A stretch of DNA of 17,345 bases from Acidobacteriota bacterium (GTDB lineage Bacteria > Acidobacteriota > Vicinamibacteria > Vicinamibacterales > SCN-69-37): the NCBI GenBank assembly GCA_021824055.1, contig JAKALV010000038.1:1-17345 (forward strand), in the 5' to 3' direction. A program made the translations under genes and the position numbers. Under the pieces are notes generated by a model. It worked only from the letters and a program-made list of their open reading frames with translations, did not search any database and was not told the DNA's origin. Positions 14,568 through 17,345 of this stretch are shown here, in pieces. The first letter of the stretch is position 1, and each line of letters opens with the position of its first letter.

Positions 14568-17345
14568 TAGTCCAGCGCGTCCTGTTGGAGCGCAGCCTGT
14601 GCGGCAGCGAGCCGTGCGACCGGGATCCTGAACGGTGAACAGCTGACGTAGTTAAAGCCGGTCTTGTGGAAGAAGAAGATCGACTTCGGATCGCCGCCGT
14701 GCTCGCCGCAGACGCCGACTTTCAGGCTGGGCTTGGTGGCGCGGCCCTTGCGCGTGCCGATCTCGACCAGTTGGCCGACGCCGGTGGTATCGAGCGACGC
14801 GAACGGATCGCGCTCGAGAATCCGCTTGTCCTGGTACGCGCCCAGGAACTTGCCGATGTCGTCGCGCGAGAACCCGTACGTCAGCTGGGTGAGGTCGTTC
14901 GTGCCGAACGAGAAGAAGTCCGCTTCGGTCGCCACGGCGTCCGCCGTGAGCGCGCCGCGCGGCACCTCGATCATCGTGCCGACGAGGAACTTCACCTTCA
15001 CGCTCATCTCCTTCATGACCTCGGCGGCCACGCGCAGGACGACGGCCTTCTGGTCCGCCAGCTCCTTCACCTCGCCGACGAGCGGGATCATGATTTCCGG
15101 AACGGCCTTAATGCCTTCCTTCGCGAGCTGGCACGCGGCTTCCATGATCGCGCGCGTCTGCATCTCGGTGATTTCCGGATACGTAATGCCGAGGCGCACG
15201 CCGCGGTGGCCGAGCATCGGGTTGAACTCGTGAAGCTGTTCCACGCGATTGAGCAGCTTCTTCGTCTCGGCGTACTTCGCGCTGCCGGTCTGGTTGGTGG
15301 CTTCCATCTTCGCCATCTCGACCATCAGGTCTTCGCGCTTCGGCAGGAACTCGTGCAGCGGCGGATCGATCGTGCGGATCGTCACCGGCTCGCCGTGCAT
15401 CTCCTTGAACACGCCGTAGAAGTCGGCCCGCTGCATGGGCAGCAGGTCGTTCAGGGCCGCGCGGCGATCCTTCTCGTTGTCCGCGAGGATCATGCGCTGC
15501 ACGATCGCGATCCGGCCCTCGCCGAAGAACATGTGCTCCGTGCGGCAGAGCCCGATGCCACGCGCGCCGAACCCGTAGGCGATGGCCGCCTGGTCGGGCT
15601 GGTCCGCGTTGGCGCGGATCCCGAGCGTGCGGAACTTGTCCGACCACGAGAGCAGGTTGTTGAAGCGCTTGAAGATGTCAGACTCGGACGCCTTCATCTC
15701 GCCGTTGACCACCTGGATGATCTCGCTCGGCTTGGTGGCCACCTTGCCGACTTTCACTTCGCCGGTCAGGCCGTCGAACGACAGCCAGTCGCCCTCGTTG
15801 AGGGTCTGGCCGTCGATCTTCAGCGTGCGGCTCTTCTCGTCAATCACGAGCGCGCCGGCGCCGACCACCGACGGCTTGCCCATCTGGCGGCCCACCACCG
15901 CGGCGTGCGACGTCATGCCGCCCGTCGCCGTCAGAATGCCCTCGGCCACGAACATGCCGTGGATGTCGTCGGGCACGGTTTCCTTGCGCGCGAGCAGCAC
16001 CTTCTTGCCCGAGCGCGTCCACTCCACCGCGTGATCCGCCGTGAAGACCACCTGGCCCGACGCGGCGCCCGGCGACGCCGGCAGGCCCTTCGTGGCCACC
16101 TTCAGCGCCTTCCAGTCTTTCGGGTCGAAGATCGGCGACAGCAACTGGGAGAGCGCTTCCGGCTCCACCTGCAGCACGGCTTCCTTCGGCGTGATCAGCT
16201 TCTCGGCCACCAGATCGGTCGCGATCATCACGGCCGCGTAGCCCGTGCGCTTGCCGTTGCGCGTCTGGAGCATGTAGAGCTTCTCGTCCTGGATCGTGAA
16301 CTCGAAATCCTGGATGTCGCGATAGTGCTTCTCGAGCCGCGTCGTGATCGTGCGCAGCTGCTTGAACGCCGCCGGCATCACCTGTTCGAGCTCGGCGATC
16401 TGGCGCGGCGTGCGGATCCCCGCCACCACGTCTTCGCCCTGCGCGTTGATCAGGAACTCGCCGTAGAACTCCTTCGCGCCGGTGGCCGGGTTGCGCGTGA
16501 AGCCTACGCCCGTGCCCGAACGGTCGCCCGTGTTGCCGAACACCATCATCTGCACGTTCACGGCCGTGCCGATCTTCTCGTCGATGTGATAGATCCGGCG
16601 GTATTCTTTCGCGCGCGGATTCATCCAGGAACTGAACACGGCGTCGCGCGCGCCGCGCAGCTGCGTGAGTGGGTCCTGCGGAAACGGTCTGCCCGACCTG
16701 TCCTTCACCACCTTCTTGTAGCGCTCCACGACATTGCGCAACATCGCCTCGGTCAGCAGGGGGTCTTCCGTGACGCTGTTCTCGCGCTTCACCGTCTCCA
16801 GCTCGTGCTCGAACGCGTCTTTCGGAATTTCGAGGACGACGTTGCCGTACATTTGGATGAAGCGGCGGTAGCTGTCGAAGGCAAAGCGGCCGTTGCCCGT
16901 CTTCGCCTTGAGGCCTTCCACGCTCGCGTCATTGAGGCCGAGATTGAGGATCGTGTCCATCATCCCGGGCATCGAGAACTTGGCGCCCGAGCGCACCGAG
17001 ACGAGCAGCGGATCGCCGGCCGCGCCGAAACGCTTCTTCGCCGTGGCTTCCAGCCGCCGGAGGTGCAGCTGCATCTCCGCGTCCACCACCGGCGGCAGCT
17101 GGCCGCCGTTCTCGTAGTAGAGCGTGCAGGCGTCGGTTGAAATCGTGAAGCCGGGCGGCACGGGCAGGCCCGCGTTGGTCATCTCGGCGAGGTTCGCGCC
17201 CTTGCCGCCGAGGAGGCCCTTCATGGTGCGATCGCCGTCGGCCTTGCCACCACCGAAGAAATATAAGTGCTTGGTCTTCTTGACTGCCTGCACGGTCTTC
17301 ACGGCTTTCTTTCCGGCTTTCTTCACGGTCTTCTTCGCTTTCTTC
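14567..17345 (-). CDS. ppdK: Pyruvate phosphate dikinase, 5' end outside the window
   Basis: PPDK interconverts pyruvate, ATP and phosphate with phosphoenolpyruvate, AMP and pyrophosphate in the cytoplasm. Counting from the first possible start in the window, a GTG at 17326, there are 919 residues. The N-terminal nucleotide-binding domain begins at about 21 (YFFGGGKADG, LLGGKGANLAEM) and includes VRSGAKFSMPGMMDTILNLG. The swivelling domain carries the phosphorylated His474 in GGMTSHAA (469-476). The C-terminal TIM barrel has GTNDLTQ and the catalytic Cys873 in GVCGEHGGDP. Before residue 21 the protein is Lys/Ala/Val-rich, and the frame stays open to the window edge with the same composition (KKAKKT), so the true start lies beyond 17345 and GTG 17326 is probably internal. 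Transcription ends at the terminator before mutL. Confidence 0.96.
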   Translation of the reverse strand, partial: KKAKKTVKKAGKKAVKTVQAVKKTKHLYFFGGGKADGDRTMKGLLGGKGANLAEMTNAGLPVPPGFTISTDACTLYYENGGQLPPVVDAEMQLHLRRLEATAKKRFGAAGDPLLVSVRSGAKFSMPGMMDTILNLGLNDASVEGLKAKTGNGRFAFDSYRRFIQMYGNVVLEIPKDAFEHELETVKRENSVTEDPLLTEAMLRNVVERYKKVVKDRSGRPFPQDPLTQLRGARDAVFSSWMNPRAKEYRRIYHIDEKIGTAVNVQMMVFGNTGDRSGTGVGFTRNPATGAKEFYGEFLINAQGEDVVAGIRTPRQIAELEQVMPAAFKQLRTITTRLEKHYRDIQDFEFTIQDEKLYMLQTRNGKRTGYAAVMIATDLVAEKLITPKEAVLQVEPEALSQLLSPIFDPKDWKALKVATKGLPASPGAASGQVVFTADHAVEWTRSGKKVLLARKETVPDDIHGMFVAEGILTATGGMTSHAAVVGRQMGKPSVVGAGALVIDEKSRTLKIDGQTLNEGDWLSFDGLTGEVKVGKVATKPSEIIQVVNGEMKASESDIFKRFNNLLSWSDKFRTLGIRANADQPDQAAIAYGFGARGIGLCRTEHMFFGEGRIAIVQRMILADNEKDRRAALNDLLPMQRADFYGVFKEMHGEPVTIRTIDPPLHEFLPKREDLMVEMAKMEATNQTGSAKYAETKKLLNRVEQLHEFNPMLGHRGVRLGITYPEITEMQTRAIMEAACQLAKEGIKAVPEIMIPLVGEVKELADQKAVVLRVAAEVMKEMSVKVKFLVGTMIEVPRGALTADAVATEADFFSFGTNDLTQLTYGFSRDDIGKFLGAYQDKRILERDPFASLDTTGVGQLVEIGTRKGRATKPSLKVGVCGEHGGDPKSIFFFHKTGFNYVSCSPFRIPVARLAAAQAALQQDALD

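Noticed and set aside
14666..17140. Long plus-strand open frame of 824 codons opposite ppdK
   Set aside because: It lies antisense to an unmistakable ppdK, is rich in His, Arg, Asp and Leu as expected from complementing GC-rich codons, and contains no recognisable domain.

Overview
The window looks like chromosomal DNA from a high-GC environmental bacterium, most likely an acidobacterium (Vicinamibacteria-like). The taxon is an inference. It rests on a secreted von Willebrand A protein whose architecture (a VPVVVR strand, an LTREDF motif, then a MIDAS domain) is characteristic of Acidobacteriota, on the roughly two-thirds GC composition, and on the mixture of housekeeping genes. I see no phage, transposon, CRISPR array, tRNA or rRNA. 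Nearly all the sequence is protein-coding, with three intergenic gaps over 100 bp.

Left block, 1-5604, minus strand: a compact five-gene run in the order VWA protein, uvrB, mlaE, mlaF, mlaD. Stops and starts overlap or sit within about 20 bp, so they are probably co-transcribed. It joins nucleotide-excision repair (UvrB) to an MCE/Mla lipid transporter (permease, ATPase, substrate-binding subunit). A strong Shine-Dalgarno sequence at 5-11 shows that another gene follows beyond the left edge. Diverging from this run, 5692-7101 on the plus strand encodes a DHH/DHHA1 phosphoesterase with a degenerate Rossmann-like N-terminal domain.

Middle block, 7316-10376, minus strand: greA-like elongation factor, a membrane-embedded patatin-like protein that appears to have lost its catalytic Ser and Asp, and a trans-sulfuration PLP enzyme coupled to it by an ATGA overlap. 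Diverging from greA, on the plus strand, are a SpoU-family RNA methyltransferase and rarA (10404-12523), also ATGA-coupled.

Right block, 12640-17345, minus strand: ppdK (pyruvate phosphate dikinase, its 5' end cut by the window edge), an intrinsic terminator, then mutL. This MutL carries the metal-binding endonuclease motif and so should nick DNA itself.

Most genes are ordinary housekeeping functions. The most unusual things are: (1) each of the three gaps over 100 bp holds a large inverted repeat whose arms are degenerate 7- or 8-nt tandem repeats, different in sequence at each site but alike in design; (2) the pseudo-patatin with a transmembrane insert; (3) an MlaD protein with five tandem repeats of exactly 34 residues; (4) a lysine/alanine-rich N-terminal tail on PPDK. 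I found no clear multi-gene new system, and I would not claim one.
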